A DNA stretch of 64,000 nt from Bacteroides thetaiotaomicron VPI-5482 (GCF_000011065.1 NC_004663.1:5952001-6016000); one strand, 5' to 3'; positions 24,231 through 33,534 are shown, counted from the first letter of the stretch. Program-made: numbers and translations. The notes: generated from the letters alone by a model not told the origin.

Positions 24231-25109
24231 CTATATTCTGTCGAGTACAGTCTTAATCAGTGTATCGATTGTATTCTTATATCCGGTATTAGCCTCTTTG
24301 ATCAGTCGGTTGGCTATCACCATGCAGACGGTCATTGCCTTATGCCCCATCAGTCGGCTAAGTCCTGCAAGTGCCGAACTTTCCATTTCGAAGTTGGTAA
24401 TCTTAAAGCCTTTATATTCAAATGCTTCAATCTTATCATTTTGTTTCGGGTCCGCTAACGGAATACGGAGCTCACGTCCTTGTGGCCCAAAGAAGCCTCC
24501 CGCGGCAATCGTTACACCACGTACCATATCTTCTTTAGCAATCCGGTCAATCAGTTCTTCACTGGCATCAATAACATAAGGCGCAGGGGCACACATATTT
24601 CCCGACCAGCCCATGTGATTAAGGAAAGCACGTTCGAAAGGAAGATCGCATACCGCATTGCGTCCGGCGTAAAAATTCAATAATCCGTCGAAACCGATAG
24701 ATTTCTGTGAACAAACGAAGGTGCCTACCGGAGTATTTGGCTGCAAGCCGCCGCACGTACCGATACGTACTAACTCCAGTTGGCGGAACTTTTCTTTTTC
24801 TTCCCGTGTCTCAAAGTTGATGTTGGCAAGTGCATCCAGTTCGTTCATAACGATGTCGATATTGTCGCAACCAATTCCGGTAGAAACCACTGTGATTCGT
24901 TTACCTTTATATGTACCCGTGATTGTTTTGAATTCGCGGCTTTCCACTTCGCATTCTTTGTTTTCAAAGTGAGAAGCTACGAGTGCTACACGTCCTGGAT
25001 CTCCTACAAGGATCACTTTATCTGCCAGCCATTCGGGCTTTACGTGAAGATGGAATACCGAGCCGTCTTCGTTGATAATCAGTTCAGAGGATGGAAAGTA
25101 CTTTTTCAT
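24231..25109 (-). CDS. udp: Uridine phosphorylase-like nucleoside phosphorylase
   Basis: The enzyme cleaves uridine with phosphate to uracil and ribose-1-phosphate in pyrimidine salvage. The PNP/UDP family signature GDPGRVALVASHF lies near residue 36. RIGTCGGLQPNTPVGTFV is the phosphate/ribose-binding strand, and ITNFEMESSALAGLSRL contains the ribose-binding MES motif. Length is 292 aa, longer than the E. coli enzyme (253 aa) mainly at the N-terminus, as in Bacteroidota homologues. It is a single gene ending at a shared terminator. Purine preference cannot be excluded from sequence. Confidence 0.88.
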   Translation of the reverse strand: MKKYFPSSELIINEDGSVFHLHVKPEWLADKVILVGDPGRVALVASHFENKECEVESREFKTITGTYKGKRITVVSTGIGCDNIDIVMNELDALANINFETREEKEKFRQLELVRIGTCGGLQPNTPVGTFVCSQKSIGFDGLLNFYAGRNAVCDLPFERAFLNHMGWSGNMCAPAPYVIDASEELIDRIAKEDMVRGVTIAAGGFFGPQGRELRIPLADPKQNDKIEAFEYKGFKITNFEMESSALAGLSRLMGHKAMTVCMVIANRLIKEANTGYKNTIDTLIKTVLDRI

Positions 25110-25271
25110 GTTATTGAACGGTTTTAGTTTTACAATAAGTCGTATATATAAATAGAAACGCCGGAACCGGATTTTAGTTCGGAAGAGGTATCTTTCTTTT
25201 CTTTTGCAAGTTTGTCAAAGAGAAGATACGCAGATGAACTGAATAGGAATCGGGTTCCAGCGTTTGGTAGA

Positions 25272-26273
25272 CTATTTACTCAAAGGCTGGTTGGTGGTAC
25301 CACCAGTCGTTGGTTTGGCAATGTTTTCGCGCATTGAAGTATCGGCTTCGATATTTTTCATACGGTAATAATCCATTATACCCAGATTGCCGCTACGGAA
25401 GGCCTCTGCCATTGCTTTAGGTACTTCCGCTTCCGCTTCGATTACTTTGGCACGTGCTTCCTGTGCCTTAGCTTTCATTTCCTGTTCGGAAGCGACAGCC
25501 ATTGCACGGCGTTCTTCTGCTTTAGCCTGTGCGATGTTCTTGTCTGCATTAGCCTGGTCAATCTGCAAAGCTGCACCAATGTTTTTACCTATATCGATAT
25601 CCGCGATATCAATAGACAGAATTTCGAAAGCTGTTCCTGCATCCAATCCCTTGCGGAGTACAAGTTTAGAGATAGAATCCGGATTTTCGAGTACTGACTT
25701 GTGGTTTTCCGAAGAACCGATAGAGGAAACGATACCTTCACCTACACGGGCAAGGATGGTATCTTCTCCGGCACCACCGACCAGCTGCTTGATGCTGGCA
25801 CGTACTGTTACACGAGCTTTCGCTATCAGCTGGATACCGTCTTTGGCTACTGCAGTAACAGGAGGAGTATCAATCACTTTCGGGTTTACAGACATCTGAA
25901 CAGCTTCAAACACATCACGTCCGGCAAGGTCGATAGCGGTTGCCATCTGGAATGACAGCTCAATGTTGGCTTTCGATGCGGATACCAGCGCATGTACTAC
26001 TTTTTCTACATGGCCTCCGGCAAGGTAGTGGGCTTCCAGTTCATCACGGGTGATGTTCTTCAATCCGGCTTTGTGGGCTTCGATCATGCCCGGAACAATG
26101 ATATACGGCGGAACATTACGGATGCGCATCAGGAAGAGTTGAATCAACGAGATGTTAACGCCTGATACTTTAGCCGACAACCAAAGGAAGAACGGCACAT
26201 AATGGAAAAATAGTATTAGGAAAATAATACCTCCAACAATCAGAACGATAGGTAAGTACAAAGATGTTTCCAT
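25272..26273 (-). CDS. floA: Flotillin-like protein FloA
   Basis: FloA organises ordered membrane microdomains. An N-terminal membrane hairpin (residues about 5-32, VLIVGGIIFLILFFHYVPFFLWL) precedes the SPFH domain, which starts at VSGVNISLIQLFLMRIR. A long Ala/Glu/Lys helix (AQAKAEERRAMAVASEQEMKA) drives oligomerisation. Length 333 aa is typical. It follows nfeD by 23 bases, and NfeD proteins are standard partners of flotillins, so both probably work in one membrane complex with the TPR protein encoded before them. Confidence 0.94.
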   Translation of the reverse strand: METSLYLPIVLIVGGIIFLILFFHYVPFFLWLSAKVSGVNISLIQLFLMRIRNVPPYIIVPGMIEAHKAGLKNITRDELEAHYLAGGHVEKVVHALVSASKANIELSFQMATAIDLAGRDVFEAVQMSVNPKVIDTPPVTAVAKDGIQLIAKARVTVRASIKQLVGGAGEDTILARVGEGIVSSIGSSENHKSVLENPDSISKLVLRKGLDAGTAFEILSIDIADIDIGKNIGAALQIDQANADKNIAQAKAEERRAMAVASEQEMKAKAQEARAKVIEAEAEVPKAMAEAFRSGNLGIMDYYRMKNIEADTSMRENIAKPTTGGTTNQPLSK

Positions 26274-26296
26274 TGATAATTTATATTAAGTGAATA

Positions 26297-26767
26297 TTAT
26301 ATTTTGTGTTTCTCAACTAGAATGGTACCGTCAGTGATGCGGCTCACAATGATGGGAGTTTTTTCATTGAGGAAGCCATCTATCGATCTTACTTCCACGA
26401 TGTTACCGTTAATCTCAGCATAACCGATTTGTGCCAGGCGGGTAGTGCTGATTCCTGTGTCGCCTACCTTGACGCTCTTTTCCGCACTGCGGTCTACTTT
26501 CGAGTCAATATCTTTTTTCAAAGCCAGCTTATCCAGCATCTTCGAACGCATGAACCAGATAAGCGAGCCGATACAGGCGACAGCCGATATCCCTAAAGTG
26601 ATAAATCCTCCTGCCATACCCAGATTGGCGAAAGCGTAATAGTTGGCATAGAGAATACAAGCAAGTGCTGAAATGCCAGCCAGGCTAATCCCCGGAATGA
26701 CAAACAGTTCAACCAAAAATAGTATTACTGCAGCAATGATGAGAACGGTGATAATCAGTATGTCCAT
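26297..26767 (-). CDS. NfeD-like membrane protein
   Basis: A 156-aa protein with three or four hydrophobic segments (residues about 4-24, 28-48 and 52-72) and a C-terminal OB-fold (VGDTGISTTRLAQIGYAEINGNIVEV, then PIIVSRITDGTILVE). This is the short NfeD form without the ClpP-like protease domain. The OB-fold is cytosolic or periplasmic and is thought to bind the flotillin encoded next. It starts 9 bases after the TPR/PD40 gene, making a three-gene operon. Confidence 0.9.
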   Translation of the reverse strand: MDILIITVLIIAAVILFLVELFVIPGISLAGISALACILYANYYAFANLGMAGGFITLGISAVACIGSLIWFMRSKMLDKLALKKDIDSKVDRSAEKSVKVGDTGISTTRLAQIGYAEINGNIVEVRSIDGFLNEKTPIIVSRITDGTILVEKHKI

Positions 26768-26776
26768 AACTCTGTA

Positions 26777-28204
26777 TTATTTTGATTTTGTTTTTTCGGC
26801 ATTACGCACACTTACTCCAAGAGCATCCAGCTCTTCATTCATTTGCAGAATTCTTTTTTCCAGATCAAGGATTGCGGGAGCAAGTTTTTCTTTTCCTTGT
26901 TGATTGGCGCTTGCATATTGCTGGCGCAGACCGTTCAGTTTATCTTCCTGTTGCAGATAATCTTTTTCCAGTTGCCGGTAACTTTGGAACAGTAGCTTTG
27001 CTTTGGGTGATTTGAAGTCACTCAACTGATAATAGGTCGTGCTATCATCGATGACAAACTCGAAATCAACCACACGACGTTCCTGTGGCTTATGATTGAT
27101 TGCCTCTTTCAGACGTTGCAGTGCCTCCGTTACTGTATTTTCATCTTTCCAAGTTTCCTTCAGCGAATGAATCTGTGCCAGACGGATCATCTGCTGCGGG
27201 TCCATCGCCTCATAATTATAAGTCTGTTTAGACGAATTAGGAATGAATACATAGATGCAGACTTTCTCTTCGGGCTGGAAACGGTCGGAGGCAAACCAAC
27301 CCAGATTATTGTATTCGTCGATGACGTACATATAATCATTATAAGGTGAATTGAACGGCATTCCCACATTTTCCGGCGTCAGATAAGAGTCCGTATTTGT
27401 GTTGTAACGAGTGACAAAAATATCATATCCTCCCAGTCCTTCGCCATCGGTTGCATAATAAATAGTAACACCATCCGATAAAACAAACGGGTAGTTGGCG
27501 TTTCCGGATTCGTTGATGCTGCCGGGCAACGGGCGACCGTTGCTCCATTCATTCAGTAATTTATTTTTGGAGAATATATCCAGATTGCCTCTTTCTCCCT
27601 TTTCGCTATAATAGATTTTATTACCGATTTCTGTTTCATAAACTGTTCCCGGATGATCTCCTTCGGTCTGGAAGAATTCGTTGAATGTAAATAGCTTGCC
27701 AGACTCTTCACTGATCTTGTATGCGCTCAGGAAATTTGCTTTATCTACCACGAAACTGTCAATAATGCACACGTCTTCTACTCCTTTGAGCATACGCAGG
27801 TCAGCTTTGCTCTTTTCCAATAGAGCTTCAGCTTCTTCCGTCGATCTTTTGCGTTTGCTGAGGTCGGCGATATATTCTTCAAAGCAGTTGACTGCATCTT
27901 CGAAACGATAAGTATCATTGTAAGCTTGTCCCAGATAGAGTTGTCCACCGGCTACCCGTCTTTTTACAGCGGTTTCGAGATACTTCACGGCTTCTTCCGG
28001 TTCTCCGGTTTTCAGGCAGCAGACACCGTACCAATAGCTGTAGTTACCATTGGATGGTTGAGATTTGGCATATTTCTGAAATACGGGTTTGGCTTGTTCG
28101 TAGTCACCTTTTGTAAATAAGGTGCGTGCCTGTTCCAATGTTTGTGCAGATACTCCTCCGAGGAAGAAACTGCAAATTATAAATAGAATATATTTTCTTT
28201 TCAT
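26777..28204 (-). CDS. Secreted TPR/PD40 (WD40-like) protein with C-terminal coiled coil
   Basis: ATG 28204 (MKRKYILF) is preferred over the longer frame because it begins a signal peptide ending GGVSAQ. TPR-like helices occupy residues about 20-140 (ARTLFTKGDYEQAKPVFQKY, YWYGVCCLKTGEPEEAVKYL). A PD40 beta-propeller part follows (YYSEKGERGNLDIF, YYATDGEGLGGYDIF, LGWFASDR), as in OmpA-linked periplasmic proteins, and then a coiled coil (QLEKDYLQQEDKLNGLRQQY). The usual OmpA domain is missing. Periplasmic scaffold is the likely role; it is co-transcribed with nfeD and floA. Confidence 0.83.
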   Translation of the reverse strand: MKRKYILFIICSFFLGGVSAQTLEQARTLFTKGDYEQAKPVFQKYAKSQPSNGNYSYWYGVCCLKTGEPEEAVKYLETAVKRRVAGGQLYLGQAYNDTYRFEDAVNCFEEYIADLSKRKRSTEEAEALLEKSKADLRMLKGVEDVCIIDSFVVDKANFLSAYKISEESGKLFTFNEFFQTEGDHPGTVYETEIGNKIYYSEKGERGNLDIFSKNKLLNEWSNGRPLPGSINESGNANYPFVLSDGVTIYYATDGEGLGGYDIFVTRYNTNTDSYLTPENVGMPFNSPYNDYMYVIDEYNNLGWFASDRFQPEEKVCIYVFIPNSSKQTYNYEAMDPQQMIRLAQIHSLKETWKDENTVTEALQRLKEAINHKPQERRVVDFEFVIDDSTTYYQLSDFKSPKAKLLFQSYRQLEKDYLQQEDKLNGLRQQYASANQQGKEKLAPAILDLEKRILQMNEELDALGVSVRNAEKTKSK

Positions 28205-28317
28205 TGTTTTATTCACTAATCCATGCATCAATTGTTCAAAAGTACAAATTTATTAGAAATAAACCCTTTTTCAGAGATTCTATTATGTTAATTCTTCTTT
28301 AAATCATTCTTTTCGCT

Positions 28318-28325
28318 TACTTTTG
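28318..28325 (+). promoter_or_regulatory. -7 promoter element of the ttcA-like gene
   Basis: TACTTTTG fits TAnnTTTG, 18 bases before ATG 28344. This argues for that ATG rather than the TTG at 28323, which falls inside the promoter. Confidence 0.55.
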
Positions 28326-28343
28326 CAGCCGATTTTTGAAGAT

Positions 28344-29090
28344 ATGACACAATTTACGGAAGAAGAGAAGACGATCCGCCGTATTGAACGGCGATTCAAT
28401 AAAGGAGTGGTGCAGTATCGACTGATAGAAGAAGGGGACAAAATCCTTATCGGACTGTCGGGCGGGAAAGATTCGTTGGCACTTGTAGAGTTGCTGGGCA
28501 AGCGGGCGCGTATTTATAAGCCTCGGTTTTCTGTGATAGCTGTCCATGTGGTGATGAATAATATTCCTTACCAAAGTGATACTGAATATCTGAAAGCATA
28601 TTGTGACTCTTTTGGAGTGCCTTTTGTGCAGTACGAAACGTCCTTTGATCCTGCTACGGATACGCGCAAGTCTCCCTGCTTTCTTTGTTCCTGGAATCGT
28701 CGGAAAGCTCTGTTTACGGTTGCCAAGGAGCAAGGATGCAATAAGATTGCTTTAGGACATCACATGGATGATATTTTGGAAACATTGTTGATGAACATTA
28801 CTTATCAGGGGGCATTCAGTACGATGCCGCCTCGCTTGGTGATGAAGAAATTTGATATGACAATTATCCGACCGATGTGTATGGTGCACGAGGCTGATCT
28901 GATTGAACTGGCTGCATTGCATGACTACCGGAAACAAGTGAAGAATTGTCCTTATGAATCACAGTCCAGCCGAAGTGATATGAAGGGTATTCTGCGACAG
29001 TTGGAAGCGATGAATCCGGAAGCTCGCTACAGCTTGTGGGGGAGCATGACGAATGTGCAGGAAGAATTGTTGCCGGATAAAATAGACTGA
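28344..29090 (+). CDS. ttcA: TtcA-like tRNA 2-thiocytidine synthetase (PP-loop ATPase)
   Basis: The N-type ATP pyrophosphatase motif SGGKDSLAL (about residue 40) and a CFLC pair (about 111-114) are those of the TtcA/TtuA group, which thiolate tRNA bases using an Fe-S cluster. GHHMDDILETLLMNITYQG is the conserved central motif of TtcA. Length is 248 aa from ATG 28344. E. coli TtcA is longer (311 aa), so this compact form may have a different tRNA target; assignment to TtcA is by family, not proven. Confidence 0.85.
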   Translation: MTQFTEEEKTIRRIERRFNKGVVQYRLIEEGDKILIGLSGGKDSLALVELLGKRARIYKPRFSVIAVHVVMNNIPYQSDTEYLKAYCDSFGVPFVQYETSFDPATDTRKSPCFLCSWNRRKALFTVAKEQGCNKIALGHHMDDILETLLMNITYQGAFSTMPPRLVMKKFDMTIIRPMCMVHEADLIELAALHDYRKQVKNCPYESQSSRSDMKGILRQLEAMNPEARYSLWGSMTNVQEELLPDKID

Positions 29091-29117
29091 TAATTACTAA
29101 TTTTAGTATATAATAAG

Positions 29118-29489
29118 ATGAAAGGTTTCTATACAATTTTATTACTCATTGTATCCAATGTCTTTATGACCTTTGCATGGTATGGGCATTTAAAGATGAA
29201 ACAAGAGTATTCTTGGTTTGCTGCTCTTCCGTTGATAGGTGTGATTACCTTTAGTTGGGTTATTGCATTTTTTGAATATTCTTGTCAAATACCGGCGAAT
29301 CGTATCGGCTTTGTCGGGAATGGCGGTCCATTCTCGCTGATGCAGTTGAAAGTGATTCAAGAGGTGATTACTTTGATTATATTTACTGTTTTTACCACTG
29401 TTTTCTTTAAGGGAGAAACATTGCACTGGAACCATCTGGCAGCATTTGTTTGCCTGATTGCAGCTGTTTATTTTGTGTTTATGAAATAA
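29118..29489 (+). CDS. DMT-superfamily membrane protein (DUF486)
   Basis: A 123-aa protein with four hydrophobic helices (residues about 4-22, 34-50, 76-96 and 104-121). The DUF486 signature FEYSCQIPANRIGFVGNGGPFSL is plain, between helices two and three. DUF486 proteins are small transporters of the drug/metabolite type with unknown substrate. It begins 27 bases after the ttcA-like gene and ends at strong hairpins, so the two are probably one operon. Confidence 0.85.
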   Translation: MKGFYTILLLIVSNVFMTFAWYGHLKMKQEYSWFAALPLIGVITFSWVIAFFEYSCQIPANRIGFVGNGGPFSLMQLKVIQEVITLIIFTVFTTVFFKGETLHWNHLAAFVCLIAAVYFVFMK

Positions 29490-29490
29490 T

Positions 29491-29511
29491 TGTTTCAGCC
29501 ACTCTGAAACA
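29491..29511 (+). terminator. Short hairpin after the DUF486 gene
   Basis: TGTTTCAG and CTGAAACA pair around CCACT, immediately after the stop codon. It has no T-run and precedes a stronger hairpin. Confidence 0.45.
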
Positions 29512-29546
29512 GAGGCTTCGTTTGGCTTCAACAGAGGTGCTGTTTT

Positions 29547-29593
29547 ATATAAACGGAGGCTCTATTCGTATGAAATGGAGCCTCCGTTTATAT
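29547..29593. terminator. Strong bidirectional terminator between converging operons
   Basis: ATATAAACGGAGGCTC (29547-29562) pairs at all 16 positions with 29578-29593. It lies between the converging DUF486 and apbE genes and has A/T-rich flanks on both sides. Confidence 0.8.
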
Positions 29594-29614
29594 GCTTATT
29601 TGTAAAGCATTTTT

Positions 29615-30631
29615 CTATTTGGCATCAGGCATATATCGTTTCATACCATCCGTATAGTAAGTCTTAAACTCTCCATTCTCGCCGCTATATATAAAGTAGG
29701 CATCGATCATAGGATTTGCTTTACAGAATTTTTCGGCTTCTTCCAGTTCCATTACCATGAAAGAGGTAGCCAAAGCATCAGCCGTCATACAGTCTTCGGC
29801 AATCACAGTAGAAGATAGGATACTGTGCTGTACCGGATAACCTGTTCTGGGGTCGATGGTATGAGCATACTTTTTGCCATCCTTATAATAATAGTTGCGG
29901 TAGTTTCCCGAAGTAGCCATACCTAAATCTGTCAGGTTGAGTACTACTTGTATATCTTGCTTAACAGCTAATGAGTCGTCGTACGGCTTGTTTATTCCGA
30001 TACGCCACAGATCTCCTGTCGCATTTTTACCTTTTACTACTACTTCACCACCTATATCTACCATATAGTTTTTGATTCCTTTCCGATCGAGTAGACGGGC
30101 TATTACATCTACCGAATAGCCTTTTGCAACCGCACTGCAACTTAACATTACACGCGGATCTTGCTTGACTACCTTTCCGTTTTCCAGCTTCACTTTTTCG
30201 TAACCGGTAATCTGTAGCAGGCTGTCTATCATCAATGAATCAGGGAAGGCGCCTTTCTTAAAGCCAAATCCCCAGGCATTGGCAAGAGGGGCTATCGTTA
30301 TGTCAAAAGCTCCTTTTGTTTCACGGGAGATTTCCATAGAACGGTTGAAGCAAGTTTGGAAAAAGCTGTCTGTCACCAACTCTTCGTTGCGATTGACGCG
30401 ACTAATGACCGAACTGTCATTGAACGGTGAGAGAGACTGGTCGAAACGTTTTAATTCCGCTTCAATCTCCGGTTTCAGATCAGCGTCATGTTGATACGCG
30501 ATCTTGTATACTGTCCCAAACACAAAACCACTGGCGGTATTAAACTCTGCTTTTTGGTTACGTCTGGCTAATATCCAGATCGTTGCCAAGATGAGGAAGG
30601 CCAGCCAAAGGAAACTCTTTTTTGTTTTCAT
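29615..30631 (-). CDS. apbE: FAD:protein FMN transferase (ApbE)
   Basis: ApbE attaches FMN covalently to Thr/Ser of targets such as the NqrB/C and RnfG subunits, in the periplasm. ATG 30631 (MKTKKSF) gives an N-terminal membrane anchor (FLWLAFLILATIWILA). Family signatures are FGTVYKIAY, SVISRVNRN, AKGYSVDVIA, YMVDIGGEVVVKG and the metal/FAD-binding HTIDPRTGYPV followed by ADALATSFMVM. Length about 338 aa is normal. It is the last gene of the cluster that starts at 34086. Confidence 0.94.
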   Translation of the reverse strand: MKTKKSFLWLAFLILATIWILARRNQKAEFNTASGFVFGTVYKIAYQHDADLKPEIEAELKRFDQSLSPFNDSSVISRVNRNEELVTDSFFQTCFNRSMEISRETKGAFDITIAPLANAWGFGFKKGAFPDSLMIDSLLQITGYEKVKLENGKVVKQDPRVMLSCSAVAKGYSVDVIARLLDRKGIKNYMVDIGGEVVVKGKNATGDLWRIGINKPYDDSLAVKQDIQVVLNLTDLGMATSGNYRNYYYKDGKKYAHTIDPRTGYPVQHSILSSTVIAEDCMTADALATSFMVMELEEAEKFCKANPMIDAYFIYSGENGEFKTYYTDGMKRYMPDAK

Positions 30632-30670
30632 ACGTTTTTCTGTTTTTTTTATTAGAGGAACCAATGCTTA

Positions 30671-31252
30671 TTATTGTAAGAATAGATGTTCTATCAATAT
30701 TTTTAATCCGATAGCGACTAGAATGATGCCGCCCCATAATTCCGCCTTTAATTTCCGTGCACATCCACAACCACATTTGATACCGAAGTAAAGGCCAATG
30801 AGCGACATGACGAATGATACGAATCCGATGATAAGGATAGGAGAGAGGATTTCGGTATAGTTGTTGATTCCGAGCAGGGCAAAGGAGATGCCTATTGCCA
30901 GTGCATCGATACTTGTCGCTATCGCCATTGTGAATACGACTTTCGGACTTGCGGGGTTAAATGTCTGACGGCAGTCCTCGTCTTTAAAAGATTCAAGAAT
31001 CATACGTCCGCCCAAGAAGGCAAGGATAGCGAAGGCGATCCAGTGGTCTACACTTTCTATCAGGTGGCTGAAAGTCTTTGCAAACATCCATCCAATGAAT
31101 GGCATCAGAGCCTGAAAAAGTCCGAACGCCAAAGCCATGACCAGCATCGGTCTCCATTGAGTACGTTTCAAAATAATACCGCTTGCAATTGAAACAGCGA
31201 AACAATCCATCGCTAAGCCTATTGCAAGCAGCCAAATCTCTAGTCCTGTCAT
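30671..31252 (-). CDS. mntP: Manganese efflux pump MntP
   Basis: MntP exports excess Mn2+. The 193-aa protein has six hydrophobic helices with the duplicated family pattern: GLAMDCFAVSIASG near residue 12 and IATSIDALAIGISFALL near residue 111, each with the intramembrane Asp thought to bind metal. A soluble loop lies at about 90-105. It begins six bases after the preceding gene. No known Mn riboswitch (yybP-ykoY) is evident in front; transcription probably comes from the upstream genes. Confidence 0.94.
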   Translation of the reverse strand: MTGLEIWLLAIGLAMDCFAVSIASGIILKRTQWRPMLVMALAFGLFQALMPFIGWMFAKTFSHLIESVDHWIAFAILAFLGGRMILESFKDEDCRQTFNPASPKVVFTMAIATSIDALAIGISFALLGINNYTEILSPILIIGFVSFVMSLIGLYFGIKCGCGCARKLKAELWGGIILVAIGLKILIEHLFLQ

Positions 31253-31258
31253 TATTCT

Positions 31259-32053
31259 TTAAAGAGGTAATTTGTAAATGAGGGAATAGGTAATTCCCAT
31301 GTTATTTGATTTAAATTTTCCGTAGCCGGGCACATACCAAGGGTTGGCGTATTCATTGGTCGAAGCATTTGTCTTATATTTCATGCGTACAGACCAGCCC
31401 ATATTGAAATTCTTGTAAATGCGTACTTTGACACCTACCACTAATTCAAACCACTGCATAGACCCTTTCATCCCTAAATGACTGAAAGGAACGCTTCCTC
31501 CCCAGTAGTCGTCTTCCAGACTCGGATTTCCGATACTTCCTCCCCAAATCGGATCGTCAACCGGCAGGGTCGATACATCATACTTGAATGAACTGAACGC
31601 ATAGCGGAGACCTACATATAGATAGCTGTTTTTCTCCTTTTTCTTTGCCATCGTATTATAGTCTACACCAATCCGGAAGAATGGGGCGGTCTTACTTTTG
31701 TAGTGTATTCCCGTTTCATTCCATGTATCTGTTCCTCCCATACCAAACTCGATGGTCGGGATAAACTTGTTTTTAAGGTTGACGCCTATGCTGACTTCGG
31801 AACTCATGAAGTCGCCACCTAGCATTTTACTTCCGATGCCGTATATGTCCACACCGACATACGTCCCATTATAAAACGGGATGGTATCGACTACAGCCTC
31901 TTTCTTCTTCTGGTCTCTTTTTTGTACGGGAGTCGGTCGTTGTTGTTGAGCAATTGTCGGGATTCCAATACAAAAGAGGAGTAGCACACTACTCAATCGT
32001 AGGAGGCGTGCGGTCGCGATATCTATAGAATATTTGTAAATTCTCAATTTCAT
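31259..32053 (-). CDS. DUF6048-family outer-membrane beta-barrel-like protein
   Basis: A signal peptide-like segment (residues about 13-36, LLRLSSVLLLFCIGIPTIAQ) precedes a mature part with alternating aromatic strands and repeated barrel-type patterns (YVGVDIYGIGSKMLGG, FRIGVDYNTM, SYLYVGLRYAFSS, GITYSLIYKLPL at the end). The terminal aromatic/leucine strand is typical of outer-membrane barrels. The gene overlaps the preceding DUF6452 gene by 65 bases, and both families are paired in Bacteroidales, so a joint envelope role is likely but unknown. Confidence 0.75.
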   Translation of the reverse strand: MKLRIYKYSIDIATARLLRLSSVLLLFCIGIPTIAQQQRPTPVQKRDQKKKEAVVDTIPFYNGTYVGVDIYGIGSKMLGGDFMSSEVSIGVNLKNKFIPTIEFGMGGTDTWNETGIHYKSKTAPFFRIGVDYNTMAKKKEKNSYLYVGLRYAFSSFKYDVSTLPVDDPIWGGSIGNPSLEDDYWGGSVPFSHLGMKGSMQWFELVVGVKVRIYKNFNMGWSVRMKYKTNASTNEYANPWYVPGYGKFKSNNMGITYSLIYKLPL

Positions 32054-32540
32054 TTGTATTGGCTTCTTTATTTTGTATATGTAGAGAATCTATTCTTTCC
32101 GAACTATTTTTGGTATTTCCAAATTTGGTACTGAGAATGTTCTGCTTCATCATATATCCGCATTCCATTGATTGAAAATACGGTGTGTTTTTTTGTATAA
32201 TATATAATGTATCAACATCTTTTTTGTTAGTAGGACTATTCGGATTGTACCAGAGTATAAATACAGTAGTATCGCTGGTATAGCGTAACGGTAACATCAG
32301 CGTATGTACTTTTTTCTGGTTGTTGAGAATGATTGAGTCTGTTCCCAATGCTGTAATTGTTAATGAGTCCAGTGTGTCATTTACCCTGAGATCGGTTATC
32401 TCGTCAATTGTGTACAATGTGCAGTACATCATGGGGCGTCCCGCCAGCGAGCAATCATTTTCGTCCGAACACGAACTGCCGATGCTTATACCTGCACCAA
32501 CAATTACTACTATTAAAAAGATACGAATTAAATTCTTCAT
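31989..32540 (-). CDS. DUF6452-family lipoprotein
   Basis: The 183-aa protein has a lipoprotein signal peptide (LIRIFLIVVIVGAGISIGSSC, lipidated Cys near residue 24). A beta-rich mature part follows (MYCTLYTIDEITDLRVNDT, PLRYTSDTTVFILWYN). Cys residues in the mature part (CSLAGRPMMYC and MECGYMM) may form disulphides. The C-terminal 20 codons overlap the next gene. No function is known to me; position suggests work with the DUF6048 barrel. Confidence 0.72.
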   Translation of the reverse strand: MKNLIRIFLIVVIVGAGISIGSSCSDENDCSLAGRPMMYCTLYTIDEITDLRVNDTLDSLTITALGTDSIILNNQKKVHTLMLPLRYTSDTTVFILWYNPNSPTNKKDVDTLYIIQKNTPYFQSMECGYMMKQNILSTKFGNTKNSSERIDSLHIQNKEANTNEIENLQIFYRYRDRTPPTIE

Positions 32541-32560
32541 AATCGGTTATTGGGCGTGAA

Positions 32561-33511
32561 TTAAATTTTCTTTTCTATCTGATAATTGTTCCGTTCGGGG
32601 GCATTACGTGAGATCAGTTCTCCCAGGAATCCGGCAAGGAATAACTGTGTACCGATAATCATCGCTGTGAGCGATAGATAGAAATAAGGAGAATCGGTTA
32701 CAAGCCGGTAGGGGAGACCGTTGTACATTGCGTGCAGTTTGCTGACACCTACCATGATAACGGAGATCATTCCGATAAAGAACATAAGCGATCCTAATAA
32801 TCCGAAGAAATGCATCGGCTTCACTCCGAATTTAGACAGGAACCAAAGAGAAATCAAATCCAGATATCCGTTGAAGAAACGGTTGAATCCGAATTTGGTA
32901 GAGCCATATTTACGTGCCTGGTGGTGTACTACCTTTTCACCTATCTTCTGGAATCCGGCATTCTTTGCAAGGTAGGGGATATAGCGGTGCATTTCGCCAT
33001 ATACTTCGATGTTTTTCACGACATCTTTGCGATAGGCTTTCAGACCGCAGTTGAAGTCGTGCAGGTTTGGAATACCTGATACTTTACGTGCGGTAGCATT
33101 GAATAACTTTGTCGGCAGTGTCTTTGATAGCGGATCATATCTTTTTTGCTTCCATCCGGACACCAGATCGTATCCGTCTTCCGTAATCATCCGGTATAAC
33201 TCCGGTATTTCGTCCGGGCTGTCCTGTAAGTCGGCATCCATTGTGATCACCACATCTCCTTGTGCTTCTGCAAATCCGCAGTAGAGTGCGGGTGATTTAC
33301 CGTAATTGCGGCGGAACTTGATGCCTTTTACGCAGTCCGATTGGGCCTTGAGTTTTTCTATTACCTCCCATGAACGGTCTGTACTTCCGTCGTTAACGAA
33401 AATCACTTCGAATGAGAATCCGTTGGCTTTCATTACCCGTTCTATCCAAGCGTAGAGTTCGGGCAGTGACTCTTCTTCATTGAATAATGGGACTACAACT
33501 GATATATTCAT
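32561..33511 (-). CDS. Family 2 glycosyltransferase with C-terminal membrane helices
   Basis: This is a GT-A enzyme of the DPM1/ArnC/GtrB type that moves a sugar from a nucleotide to a polyprenyl phosphate. VVPLFNEEESLPEL opens the fold, VIFVNDGSTDRSW and TMDADLQDSPDEIP (metal-binding DxD-like) lie near residues 39 and 91, and DFNCGLKAYRK near 152. Two hydrophobic helices (residues about 234-257 and 272-297) anchor it. At 316 aa it matches the family. The product is probably a lipid-linked sugar for envelope glycan. Confidence 0.92.
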   Translation of the reverse strand: MNISVVVPLFNEEESLPELYAWIERVMKANGFSFEVIFVNDGSTDRSWEVIEKLKAQSDCVKGIKFRRNYGKSPALYCGFAEAQGDVVITMDADLQDSPDEIPELYRMITEDGYDLVSGWKQKRYDPLSKTLPTKLFNATARKVSGIPNLHDFNCGLKAYRKDVVKNIEVYGEMHRYIPYLAKNAGFQKIGEKVVHHQARKYGSTKFGFNRFFNGYLDLISLWFLSKFGVKPMHFFGLLGSLMFFIGMISVIMVGVSKLHAMYNGLPYRLVTDSPYFYLSLTAMIIGTQLFLAGFLGELISRNAPERNNYQIEKKI

Positions 33512-33534
33512 TTTTAATAATTATGAATTACGAA

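Noticed and set aside
24160..24579. 139-codon plus-strand frame
   Set aside because: Antisense of uridine phosphorylase, which has full family motifs on the other strand.
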